Positions 12,370 through 22,859 of a stretch of DNA of 64,000 nt are shown here, piece by piece (the stretch's first letter is position 1; each line of letters begins with the position of its first letter). The stretch is from Fasciolopsis buskii (taxonomy: Eukaryota; Platyhelminthes; Trematoda; Plagiorchiida; Fasciolidae). Under the pieces are notes generated by a model. That model ran no database searches. It was not told where the DNA came from and saw only the letters and a list, made by a program, of their open reading frames with translations. The DNA lies in NCBI GenBank assembly GCA_008360955.1, contig LUCM01006771.1, positions 20,374 to 84,373 on the forward strand. Reading direction: 5' to 3'. Position numbers and translations under genes: made by a program.

Positions 12370-14330
12370 CCAAATAACAGAAATCAGACAGGATTTGGGG
12401 GTGTTTGATACTTTGGGTTACTCGAGAAGCACAATGAGATTCTCCAAGGCAATACGCATTGCGCAAGTATGCCAGTCAAATATCAAAACTGGACAAACAG
12501 TAGTGCAACGTGGATAGGGTTGTCATATTTAGCAGCAATAAAAGGCCGATAAAATGCTGAAGAAGGCGGAGGAATACTGTCAAGTCTGCCGACCCTTTCA
12601 GAAAATGAGATTTTACGAAAGGCTTCTGGCAGAGAGAATATGGAACTCTCAAGACTACTAATTGCATCCCTGTGCGGCCAGCGGCAAACTGGAGTGAGAG
12701 GTGTAATTGATATGAAAAGTTCGTGTAAGATGTGAAAACATTTCCTCAATTCACTAGTCATGGAGATTCTCTATGCTGTCGTTCTTGGTGTCGCGGCTTT
12801 TTGTCTCAGACGGCAGTACGTGCGGGAAATTGGGAGGGGTGTATGAGCCATTCCAGGGGCTATAGTAACTGTTTTTCTCCAGTCTTAAAGGTCTAAGTAG
12901 GGGTATCCAAGACAATAAGCGGCGGGGTTTGTGTTGAAGGGACCAGTAGTCGAGCTTCAGATCTGGCTAGCAGCTTTCTAAAAAGAGCGAGAATCGATCA
13001 ACTTTCATGTCTTCTTTCACGACGGAGAAACTGGTAATAGCGCGTATAGCCTGGGATCTGAAGCACAAACGACAGATATAATCTGGCTTTGGTGTCTGCT
13101 TGGAGATATGGTGATTACTGAACCGTAGAGAAATAGAGGCATCACCCGACCTAAGGTTGGTCGTGTGATTGAAAAATGAGAGGCAGTTTGCAAACATTAC
13201 TCTCAGTGTGGGCCTAGTGGTGATCACCAATCTCAAACTTTGGGCGCGGCCCCCAAGAAGTTAAAAAAGGCAATGTAAAAATCAAGATTGGTGACAGAGG
13301 ATAGAGAGTTTAGGTGAAGTGGCTTTAAGAAAGCTCTCAGAGGGTTTGTCTGCGATGCACTGAACTGCGGCCCTGGTTAATAATAAAGGACTTATATGGT
13401 ACGGTGACCTGTCATTATGAGGCAAACTAATTCAACTGCAAACAACTTGTTAACTACTGCGGTGTATAGACTTTTTTGTAGCTATTATTGTCAGCCTGTC
13501 CTGAGCTGCTGATCTAATATAAGAAACAGGGCCGTGAATGGAAAATTACGGAGGCTGATTTGTTGAATAATAGAAGGAAATGTTAAACTGCAGCACAGCC
13601 TAGCCTATTTTTGTTGATGTATTCCGGATTTTGATGAAGCCGCAGGACGGCTAAATGGTTGTTGTCAGTAATCCTTAGAGCGAAATCAGTAAATTCTCGG
13701 GGAGTTGGCAACTAACAAATGGGCATAAAGATAACTTGTTAACTGGCAACATTTTGAGAAAACTAAACTTCTTATTGTGCGTTTGTGAAGAGACAAATGT
13801 AGAGATATATTGTTCCACGAAGTTTGATTAGTTGTCTTCGTCTTCTGTTAGATAGAACCCACTGGATTGCATATTAGCAGAATTGTAAATTAAACGGTAG
13901 ATTACCAGACAATTAAACTGGTTTTCGCACACCAACATAATACGTGACCGTCACCGTACAGCCTTGCCCCCATACGAATTAAAGCAGCCGCTAGTCATTT
14001 ATTGCAGTTTCAGCCGTTTTTCGTTCGTCAGAGTAAAAAAACAACCAGTAAAACACAACACTGACCACAAAAGACTCCTTTGTCTCGCTTCGATGATTAC
14101 GCATACTTTGTAAATGACATTGCACTTATGTGTATATATTCCCTAAATTTTTTAATTGGCTGCGCTCACACACGCCTAAAATGATCCGCATTATGTCTAT
14201 ATATACCTATTACGATTGCATATGCTTATTACAATAGTGCACAGGTAAACAAAACTCTACAGTAAGACGACTCCATCTGGAGCAACACCCTTAAATAAAT
14301 ATTGGTTGTTAAATGTCTGTTTAGTATGCT
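12370..14330. other. Unassigned stretch
   Basis: A minus-strand frame at 12967-13236 (89 codons) holds NHTTNLRSGDASISLRF, weakly like the 'THLRGHSLKL' block of LINE C-termini, but the surrounding blocks are missing, so I do not call it. No other domain or repeat is seen. Confidence 0.35.
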
Positions 14331-14332
14331 TT

Positions 14333-14440
14333 TAATATAATATAATTATGGGTATATTTCTTGAAATTCCAGAGTCATGCACAAGACAAGATCAAATTTA
14401 CACAAAGATGGCGCAGTGGAAATCGTAAAACAAAAGTTTT
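14333..14440 (-). repeat. LINE 3' tail copy, same subfamily as the 45.2 kb tail
   Basis: The minus strand reads TTTTGTTTTACGATTTCC, CACTGCGCCATCTTTG, GATCTTGTCTTGTGC, CATGACTCTGGAATTTC, AAGAAATATACCCATAATT. This order and wording is almost the same as the end of the LINE at 45.18-45.28 kb, including the 'CATGACTC' variant that the 12.3 and 48.5 kb copies lack. Similarity stops upstream at about 14440, consistent with 5' truncation. Confidence 0.8.
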
Positions 14441-14444
14441 ACAG

Positions 14445-14935
14445 GAAATGCAGTAGCGAAATGATATTTAGCGAACTGTAGGAAAATTCTTCGATGTTAA
14501 ACAATACACAAATGCTTGCACACTCATAGTGGGTAGTTACTAAGTAATGCAACGTCCCAATCTCGACTGCAATAAGCATAGCATTAACGCTGCCTTTGAG
14601 CCTACAAGCAGTTAGCTGATTTGTTATATTCACTGCCACTTAGAAACGATTTTGCGGTCATTTTTGCTACCAGGTTGAAAAAAGTTATTGCGCAAGGCCT
14701 AATTTAGATACACCTCAAAACCCGTAGCCTGGTTTGGACTGAAGGAATAATTTAACCAGCAGTCTGATCTAACGATTTAGTGGAAACCCGTAAGGACGAG
14801 CCCAATTGATTTCTCTGGATAAATGGGGAAACAATACTTGTGGCAGTTACTCGAAGAGGGTGCAACAGTTAACATATAAAAGGGAGGACGTTTGAACCAA
14901 TCATTTTTCAATAAATTGCAAGAGTTCTGTAGCCC
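14445..14935. other. Unassigned stretch
   Basis: No reading frame, repeat or RNA structure that I recognise. It lies directly upstream of the candidate secreted-peptide frame at 14940, and no promoter element stands out. Confidence 0.4.
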
Positions 14936-14939
14936 AATT

Positions 14940-15313
14940 ATGTGCCTGATATTTTGCAGCTTTGTTGGCTCGACCTTCGCTGGCTGGAATGGTCACGAAC
15001 AGGAAGTAAACGGCCTGAATCTTACAGAAGTTAATACTAAAGCGTCTTCATTACAAAAGGGGCTGCAAAACGTTGCTTATTTTCCGGGGTCACACGTGCG
15101 TGGAAAGCTGGGAAAAGCGCCTAAGAACATTTTCAGTAAGCCTCATCCAAAACGCGGAGTGAGGTAAGTACTGAGTGATTGTGCTACCTAGACCACTGAA
15201 AAAACAGAGATCCATGGTGCAAAAAAGCTCAAAGCAGCCAGAACACGACTGAAATCATTGCTCATAATTTTAGGGAACGGGATTCTCTTCAGCTCGAGAG
15301 GCAAGTCCTGTGA
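14940..15313 (+). CDS. Candidate two-exon gene for a small secreted peptide (speculative)
   Basis: From the ATG at 14940 the frame starts MCLIFCSFVGSTFAG, a plausible short signal peptide, then continues as a polar, basic stretch ending HPKRGV at a sequence GTGAG|GTAAGT, a textbook splice donor (intron from 15164). A candidate acceptor, ATAATTTTAG, ends at 15273. Joining them keeps the frame for twelve more codons to a TGA at 15311-15313, giving about 87 residues and an intron of 110 bases. I recognise no family. The signal-like start and donor are seen directly; that they belong to one transcript is inference. A chance frame in non-coding DNA is at least as likely. Confidence 0.2.
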
Positions 15314-15319
15314 TTCGAC

Positions 15320-16270
15320 ACGTCGAGACCAGCATGAGCATCCCTTGCTGTTTGACGCTTAATGACCAAGAAAAAGTGGAAAAGCCGCGACATACAGGCA
15401 ACGAGCTACACCGTAAATGAATACTTCCATCTATCTAGCTATTCAGGGAAACAGTGCTCCTGCGGTTTGGCGCAAAACAAGCAGCGACCACCCGAGCAGG
15501 GTGAGGCCATGTTTGGGACAAATTTTCGGTTAGCCAGTCATTATAAAGTTGAGGGTATCTTGAAAAACCAGGTTTTAAAAAATAAATAAACCTCTATCCT
15601 TGAACTGCGGGGACCTGGCCACCTCCGCATTAACTCTAGCAAGTAATTAAGAATAAAGATGCAAGGCACACAAGGGTTGCATAGTGAAAAGATTCATGGA
15701 CGTGAAGTACGGAACGGAAATTGAGTTAGCCATAAGACCTTGGACTAACACAGGGAAAAGTCATGCCAAAAACAAGCGTACCATCCTTCCAGTCCTTTTG
15801 ATAGCCGGGAAAACTTTTAATGAAAAAGAAGCTAACTGCCTCCCAAATAAGGAGGAGATAGAGCATGCATTCGCAACAGAAAAGCGGGTGAGTACAAAGA
15901 AAATTAAAACAAAAGTTATACGGCCTAGTCCAAGCAAGAAGCCAGGCAGTCCAGAAGGAGCTAAATCGACTATCTAAGGCGAAAAATACGTGTACCGGAA
16001 TGCTTAGACCACAAGGTGATCGGGCGGAAGTGCTTTATTTATTAGTTTTCCAGGCCAGGCGAAAAAACAGAGGTTCTTTCGTGTTATTTTAAGGAGCTTT
16101 GTGTGCAGAGCAACAGAGCTGCCAAAGAAAGAAAAATCTGAAATGCCCCGTATAACCGCTGTAGTCCAGGAAGGTACCGCATCAGTGAGTCAAAAGCGTC
16201 GGGGCCAGTGGGCCTCCGCCTGGTTGTCCTGGTTGTATCAAGCATCATCATTATCGTTCAACTAGATGAG
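15320..16270. other. Unassigned stretch with lysine-rich frames
   Basis: Plus-strand frames at 15362-15589 (75 codons) and 15684-15977 (97 codons) are rich in Lys, Thr and Asn and have no family I recognise. The second ends with a basic Ser/Pro/Lys-rich segment that could be taken for the linker of a LINE ORF1, but no zinc knuckle or RRM-like block is present. They sit just upstream of the CR1-like RT relic, which keeps that origin open. Confidence 0.3.
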
Positions 16271-16284
16271 CTTTCCCAAACGCG

Positions 16285-17060
16285 TTGTGGCTAGAAGAGA
16301 TACTGAATACCTGGCGGCTAGCTGAGACCATTCCAATTTTTAAAGGCGACATGTTTGCGAGACAGGTAACCATAGAGCGGTTAACCGCCGCCACGGTATT
16401 AAAAATCATTGAAGGAGTCATTTACGACACGAAAGTCAAACGCCAAGGAGTCAATAGCCTACCAGAAACCGTGCAGCCCACCTTCATCGTTATAGTCTCG
16501 CTACGGGCAAATTGATTGCTAGACGTGAGGACGAAGTGTGCGCGTTGGGTTATCTAGACTTCCTGAATGTATCTGATTCGGCAAATCACAACTAACTTCT
16601 GGCTAAGCTGCGGTGGCTGAATTCTGCAATACCAGTGGGCAGGCAATGGCCAAAATCAGGGAATTCTGGATGCTAGTTTAAGGGTACGTCTCGCAGGCCG
16701 TAACATGCAGCCATTTGCCCTAAGTTTCTGTTTTGGACCTACTTCTGTTAATAATTTTCGTGGACCATCTAACATCGAAACTCAATTATCCTTGATTCTT
16801 CGTGGACGAGGCCAAAAGCGCTGCAAATCCTAATAACGATCTAATGTAGACAGATCTCACTGATCCAAGCAACTGGAGTGAGTGTTGAGCACTTTCCTAA
16901 GCCCACCCGGAGTTTGAAGTTGTCACCTGTAGAGGCGCCAAGTTCGAAATTTGTTTTTCAAAGGATCCTCAAGGTTTTGCAGCGTTGGAAGCGGAGGAAG
17001 AACCTAGAAGCGCTGATCCACGAATCTTCCAAATTCCGGGCTCATTGTACCTCAGCCGCA
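16285..17060 (+). pseudogene. CR1-like RT domain, degraded
   Basis: The frame at 16285-16515 has AETIPIFKGD followed about 25 residues later by LKIIEGVIYD. These match in order the 'VTPIFKKGD' and 'KILEKIIRD' blocks of the RT fingers of CR1-type LINEs. After a stop and frame change, LGYLDFLNVSDSANH at about 16530-16580 corresponds to the 'YLDFSKAFDSVNH' block that carries the first catalytic Asp, and is followed by LLAKLRWL. No intact second catalytic box (FADD) was found. Several stops and shifts show that it is dead. Family assignment is from established block order; identity percentages cannot be given. Confidence 0.6.
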
Positions 17061-17064
17061 ACCA

Positions 17065-18610
17065 AGACCTGAAGCGCACTGCTCCAGCTGCTTAAGGTGG
17101 TGGATTTCATCGGTCGCAGAAAAAAACTTCCTGTTCACGGGAGCTGGTAAACTTGCACCCCTGCCTTGAAAAATTACGAGGCAGTATTTGGAAACATCCA
17201 GAGTCTATGCGGGGGATCCACCCCGGGGTATGGAGCTTTGCCGTAAGGCGGTGCACACCAAAGGTTTCGACCGTAAATCCTGAGTAGGAGCGGGCTGAGG
17301 GGAGAGTCCCCAAGCAACAATTCGCCCCTTACAAGCAAAGGGGTTGATAGTAGTCCAGATCTGTTTTTTTCAGTGGAATGATTAGATGTTTGTCCGTGAG
17401 TTGCTTTAGGTTATAAATGTATCCTACTCCGTCAAACAGTTATCCTGCCTTGTTCTACTTGTTAGGCTTAGTTAGATCAATTTTTGTGATAGCCATGGGT
17501 CTAAGTCCGTTGCGGCGTTACAGTTGCTACGGTCTACTGGTTTTTGCTGCAGAAGTGTCCTTGGATGTTTTTCCGTTTCGCACATGGAATTTTGGACCTG
17601 AAACCTGAACTAAAATTTCAGTGACATTTATTTTCTTAACGTAGGGCTTGCACTGAAACTATCCCACAATCCGTGGTTATCCATGTTTATAAATCGTCAT
17701 GTACAGCCATATATAGGGCTGTTTGCAGCATGCACCTCGGAGAAGCAGGTACATGAGCAACATAAACGAACACCTTTTCAGATTGTACCGATTGCATGCT
17801 GGACGGCGAACCCAAATCTGCCCCGTCCATAGACCAAATCACCCGTACTTCTGGGCTGGCTATGACGTCAGGAAGTGTAGCTTCCGTGTTGTTTTCCCAT
17901 TGTATGTTCAGTGCAAACAAAGCACCTAATGTCGAAAGTTTTGGGAAGGAAGTAATGGGCTGCATAGAAATAGAAGCACGATAATGCTTGTTGCAAAAGA
18001 CATTCCTTGACGAACTAGAAGCAAATACATTGAGTGGGGAATAAATCGGTGTTTTTTACGTGTTTACTGGTGACTTAAAAATAACTTGTACAGCGCTTCA
18101 TCCATATGTACGGTTTTAGTGAACACCAAACCTGTCGTCCGCTCAAGCAAGCCCTACTTGCACATTTTTGTACCAAATGCACTGAAGCTCCATTGTAAGT
18201 CCATTGACGTTCTCATCCAAGGGTTCCCTCAGCGGATACACATACTTTCTTGTTATCCTTTATGTCTCCGTTTATTGCGCTTACGTTTTCCTATCGAAAT
18301 GGCACGTGACCTGCAGCTTTCGGAAGAATGCTAACTTCAGGCTTTGGGCTCCTCTAATTCAATAATTTTACGAGCTTCTTCTTGTTATGTACCCAAAATT
18401 TTCGGTAATATAGCTTGCATGCTACTCATTGACTAACACACTTAACGCGGTGCAATGCTGTACTTAGAGAAGTGGGGTAAGTTAGAGTTAACAATAAGTT
18501 GTTACTAGGAGCACTTTCAATGACACTAGTAGACTACGAGTTTGCGAAGGAGCAAAACACTGACGTGCTTGCCAGCTTAGGTCTGCAGTTTTCCAACAAA
18601 ATAATAGAAG
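17065..18610. other. Unassigned stretch
   Basis: The region may contain the remaining 3' part of the RT relic upstream, but I recognise no post-RT block. Overlapping frames on opposite strands at 17687-17984 are shadows of one another, without a recognised domain. Confidence 0.35.
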
Positions 18611-18612
18611 AG

Positions 18613-18965
18613 ATAATTTATATTTATATAGTGTTTATTTCTCAACATCCGAATGGCATGCGCAAGGCAAGACTAAATTTACACAAAGTTGGCCAAGTGG
18701 AAACATGCAAACCAAAAAAACAAGACGTGAAGATGCAATGTCTGCGCTCTCGTTAACATAACCTGCATTATGAGCGCTTAAATAAAAGCTAGATGATCCT
18801 TCGCCAAGACCTTCTGGGGTTGATTATCAGTCACACACTACCAGTCAATCCATGTTTAAACGCATCAAAGGTGCGTATCTACGGTACAAAATTTAGCCTT
18901 TATGAGTGGCATACCAAAGGTCCTAGGAATTTGTCCTTAGCTCCACAAAACTAAGACGCACACCC
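18613..18965 (-). repeat. 5'-truncated copy of the LINE B 3' region
   Basis: Read on the minus strand from about 18960, this matches the last 350 bases of the LINE B elements at 45.0-45.28 kb and 54.2-54.55 kb. Shared blocks include AGGTGCGTATC, CATCAAAGGTGCG, GATTATCAGTC and TAGATGATC (plus-strand reading) and, at the end, the tail with GGCATGCGCAAGGCAAGA and TATTTCTC. Ending at the tail on one side and breaking off abruptly on the other is the normal shape of a 5'-truncated LINE insertion. Confidence 0.8.
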
Positions 18966-18969
18966 ATAT

Positions 18970-20930
18970 TGCATTTGTTTACAGTTTTTCTGTTCACTTA
19001 ACCGAGTGACGATCATTCCAAAAATTGTCCAATTAGAAGTGTTTGTCGCCCGTTCTTTCTTTTAGATGTTCAGTCGTGGCTTATTTTCACCCCTGTCTTA
19101 TTTCCAAAATGCATGTTCGTTTTACCGTCGGCACTTAAAGGAGCATAAAAACCTAACCTCGCAAAAAGATACTTAGGACAAACCATCAGCAGACACTGCA
19201 GTATCGAGTTAAATTAAACCTTGCACTTCTCTTTAATATTTGACATAATAATGTCCACTCTACTACAAACGTCACACGCGACACTGGTAGTCCCCCATAT
19301 CCACTTCGTAGTAGATACTACTCGTTAAGAATACCCCTTACTCGGCTATCGATCAGGGCTGAATTCTTCACAGTTGCTTACTCAAAACCGTATAACGAAA
19401 CCCCTATTTCCTTGCGGTCGCGCCCAAATTTAGCCAAGTTCAAAACCCACTTGGCAAAGTTACTGGATGTCCAGTTCTTAATTAACCTGACACAAGCTAG
19501 AATTGGACTAGACGAGGCTTACGAACATGGGATAGAATTTTAGTTTGTGACCAAATCTTTGCTGAGATCACCATCTGGGATTCGGCTTCACCTCCAACTT
19601 CCTCACTTTATCACACGTCCCCCGAATGCACTTTTTGACCTCCCTTTTACTGATGTACCCGAGTCACAAGCAGTCTAAACGACTAACTCTTGAGCTTCTC
19701 CCAATGTGAGCTGGCGAAAGTGCCAAGGTACTTCTTGAGGGATCCATGCTCTCATCATATCCCGTGATTTGAAACACCTTCAGCCTGTGTAATCCCCGCT
19801 CCTCATGTCATCTTGTCCTCTTTACTGGCTTGGCAGGGCTAAACAGGTGGTTCTTGGTAGCCCCAAACCTTCAACTATGCCTGAAACTGCTAACATAGCT
19901 CACTCTAGTTACCACATTTTACGGAATAGATGCACTGTGTTGCAGGTATGCTGTCGCGGCCCAATACACACCATAACCCTAAGCTGACACCCAAGCCAGA
20001 CTACTTTTCTCTTGCGTTTCAGATCTCGCATCCGCAGCGAACGCGCTGCTAACGCTTTCGTCCTCGTAATGGCGGTTCCAAACCTTCTACCCTATCATTC
20101 CTGTTAGGAACCTGTTGGCTAGAACTGAAGCTCCAGTTCTGGCCCGGTCAACGGTAACTACGCGGATTATCGCACTGGATTTCTCAACTCGCATCTTTGC
20201 GATCGAGAAAAACCACGATTGCTGCTGTTTCCGGAACGGCCTGCATACCTCATATTCCCCACCCGTACTGCTGACTAAGATTAAAAGATGCGACAACGTA
20301 AATAATAGCATAGAGGACACTCTTGGCTATTGTATTTAAGGAGTGTTCATACACATAACCTCCCTTGTCTGACGCGCATCTCGGTACAGCTTGCCACCAT
20401 CCGTATATAGATAATAACGATATCCTTGGAGTTCCGTATCCAAAGCTTCACAAATTTCCTCCAGATACTTTGAGACAATCTTTTTCCGCTCTCAGCATTT
20501 TTTGGCCATTTGTTGTTAAATACGTGTGTTATCCAGTTTGCTTGACGTTCCGACTGGTTTTCACCACTTCTATCCAAGTGCCGCATTACCACTGCCTGTA
20601 GTCTCTCCACCTTAACGTTCCCGTCCATTACGTAACGCCTCCGACGTTTGGTGTCTCCAGCCATATATCAATATCCACCGCCGGGCTCCGTCCATGTTGT
20701 GCACCAGCAATGAGCACATTTAGTGCACTTAAACACGAAATGACTCGTATTCCGCTTCCTGCAGACAGTCTCAGGAAACTATTTCTCGGTCTTAAAAATT
20801 GAGTTTTCTACTTTTTTCGCTTTTCACTGGCATACTTATACTTCCCATATTGCTTTGGAGCATCTCATTTCACCTTCCAGTGAGCTTCCGCACTTACTAA
20901 GTATTGCTTCTACCCGCTTACCCCATTCGA
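18970..20930. other. Unassigned stretch
   Basis: Frames of 60-105 codons occur on both strands, for example 20347-20664 minus and 20365-20601 plus, which overlap each other. None resembles a known protein. The part just before 20935 may be the upstream portion of the LINE tail copy at 20.94 kb, but I could not align it to the LINE B 3' region. Confidence 0.35.
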
Positions 20931-20934
20931 CTTC

Positions 20935-21046
20935 TATGACCTATATTTCCTGTGCGCCATCCTTGTAAAAATGTTATCTTGCCTTGCGCATGCCTCTCGC
21001 AAATCTAGAAATATACAGTATTGTTAATATAATTATTATTATCGGT
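20935..21046 (+). repeat. LINE 3' tail copy (ATT-tailed family)
   Basis: The plus strand reads TGTGCGCCATCCTTG, TTATCTTGCCTTGCGCATG, CCTCTCGCAAATC, TAGAAATATAC, then AGTATTGTTAATATAATTATTATTAT. It is the best match to the inferred consensus of the tail and carries a long ATT-rich end, which in LINEs of this kind is the 3' terminus. The upstream 200 bases look like the same class of pyrimidine-rich 3' UTR but cannot be aligned confidently. Confidence 0.8.
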
Positions 21047-21049
21047 AAC

Positions 21050-22415
21050 CGCTGTCGCTGAGTTACAGTATTTTGTAAATTGGTGCCCAGTTTGCCACAC
21101 AATCAGCTTGACAGACGTTCAAAACTTTCAATTTCCTAAAGACTACTTTGCATGCGACTGGTGCGTGCAACGCAGCCAGCATATCAGTGGGTGAATGAGG
21201 CCTTCAGCAATGTAAGACCGAGGGAGTACCCATGCGGGCATGCAGCGGCAGAAATACGGCTACTACGACAATGGACGAAGTTCGTTTATTTGCATCCCCT
21301 TGGAAACCGCCGCAGTTTTATCACGATCAATTCAAATATAAAATAATTTTATTGCCTTCATTAACCTTGACTCACATTATTTCATGCTTAATCTAATTTT
21401 ATAAACAGGCATTTAGTGTTATTTGTGCACGTGACTTCGCCTACCTATGGACCGATGATTTGGTTTATACAGATACTGTGGCATACATAATTGAAAAAAC
21501 TTACCAACGTAAAGCGTATTAGAGTATTTTTTATATTTTCCTTCCCAATTCAGCCTTGTAAGGGCTGAAATTCCCCAAAAATTGCCGGCAAAATCTGCTC
21601 AAATACTACTTAAAGGATAGCTTCCGCTAAACGTTACCACCTCGATCAGCAAGGCCCAGATTTCCTTGGATGACTTGTAGTTTCCGATAAATCATGTCGT
21701 GTGGTATGCCATTAGTTCAGTCAAATGAGCATACAGTTCTGCAGCAAAAACGGATGGTTACAATGAAGGAATAAGAGGGTCGGATTTCATGGAAGGTTTC
21801 AAAAATCGCAAGGACATGCTAAATGCATTCATGGTCTCCCCAGAATTATCACTATGGTCACGAAATAATCGTTAACCAGCAAAACAAATTGCTGCAAAAA
21901 TTTTGTAAGAATAGAAACGTTTGAGTGACACCACGTGAGAACCAGAAGTGTGCACGCGTGACAGATCGATTATCATTTCTGCAAAAATATTTAGTCACCA
22001 AACACAAGCGCTGGGCAACCGAAACTTCCCTGAGCAGAGGAAAGACGCCGTCAGCGCTGGTGAATAACACTGACGGCAGGGCAGTTTTAGTTAGGTAGAT
22101 TCCAAATAATACCGAATTGCAGTCACCGGTTGATGAGAGCAGGTAAAGACCGTTCCGTGCAATCGACGTTTCGATATTTCACCAATGCCACTACGTGCAA
22201 TGCGTCTTTTGCAAACAAAAGCAGGCTTGGGAAGAACCCGTTGCTGCATACTACGGACGTCCTCGGCTAGGGGGTAGACGAAACAAGTACATATGCAGAA
22301 AAGATCTAGTTTATTTTTTAGTAGTGGGAGATTGAATGTTTTCATGAAATAATTCACCATGTGATGTCATGGCTCAACTCAGCATAAAGAAACCATGGAA
22401 GCACTGTACAGTTGT
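21050..22415. other. Unassigned stretch
   Basis: No domain or repeat recognised. Two minus-strand frames (21858-22070 and 22091-22360) are under 90 codons and without resemblance to anything I know. Confidence 0.4.
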
Positions 22416-22456
22416 TTCATCCTTGTTAGGAATCATCAGCAGTGCATATCTACTGC

Positions 22457-22531
22457 GCCCGAACTGGGACGCGAACCCCAACAAGGATGAACGATTCTGA
22501 GTCGAACGCCTTAGCCATTACGCTACCGGGC
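22457..22531 (-). tRNA. tRNA-Leu(CAG)-like sequence, left arm (pseudogene or SINE head)
   Basis: The 75-base unit starts GCCCGGT and ends TTCGGGC, giving six acceptor pairs including one G-T. A D-stem CGT/GCG and an anticodon loop CTCAGAA (anticodon CAG, U33 and A37 present) can be placed, but only three of five anticodon-stem pairs form. A nine-base variable region precedes a T arm with loop TTCGCGT. The internal promoter boxes look usable: TAGCGTAATGGC (A) and GGTTCGCGTCC (B). The long variable region and CAG anticodon fit a leucine type. The weak stem argues for a derived repeat rather than a working tRNA. Confidence 0.45.
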
Positions 22532-22740
22532 AGGCTCTGAACGGTTTGTTGAACTTCACCACATGATGTTGCACCTATCCGTCACTGATTTGCACGGTTA
22601 CTGTCCGTTAGCTCACAGCGGTCGACCCCTACTGATAGATGACTTCTGTGCAGGTAGCCTAAGTACGACGAAGGCTTTGGATAAGACCTACATAGCTTGA
22701 ATACTTGGTACATTTTAGTTTAAATAACCGTTCCGAGCCG

Positions 22741-22815
22741 GCCCGGTAGCGTAATGGCTAAGGCGTTCGACTCAGAATCGTTCGTCCTTGTTCGGGTTCG
22801 CGTCCCAGTTCGGGC
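22741..22815 (+). tRNA. tRNA-Leu(CAG)-like sequence, right arm (pseudogene or SINE head)
   Basis: It is the mirror copy of the sequence at 22457-22531, differing inside the 75 bases at two positions, in the variable region and the start of the T stem. Acceptor, D arm, CAG anticodon loop and T loop are the same, and both internal pol III boxes are present. A TTTT at 22862-22865 could end a pol III transcript of about 125 bases that would include the conserved 3' extension. The left copy has no comparable close T run. Whether either is transcribed cannot be seen. Confidence 0.45.
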
Positions 22816-22859
22816 GCGGTGAATATGCACTGCTGATGATTCCTAACAAGGATCAATTC

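Larger units (their letters stand above)
22418..22854. repeat. Inverted repeat of a tRNA-like unit, about 128 bp arms, 180 bp spacer
   Basis: Left arm 22418-22547 and right arm 22726-22854 are reverse complements. Positions pair with a constant coordinate sum of 45272 from 22419/22853 to 22531/22741, so the 113 bp core has no indels; I count five mismatches in it. Similarity continues a little on the spacer side (AACCGTTC then GAGCC). Each arm holds a 75-base tRNA-like sequence plus a conserved 38-base 3' extension ending CCTAACAAGGAT. That extension is not part of a normal tRNA, which suggests a tRNA-derived repeat (SINE-like) inserted or duplicated in inverted orientation. Confidence 0.85.

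Noticed and set aside
12967..13236. CR1-like C-terminal fragment on the minus strand
   Set aside because: Only one weak block (TTNLRSGDASISLRF) was seen, without the flanking VW.P or WNSLP blocks.
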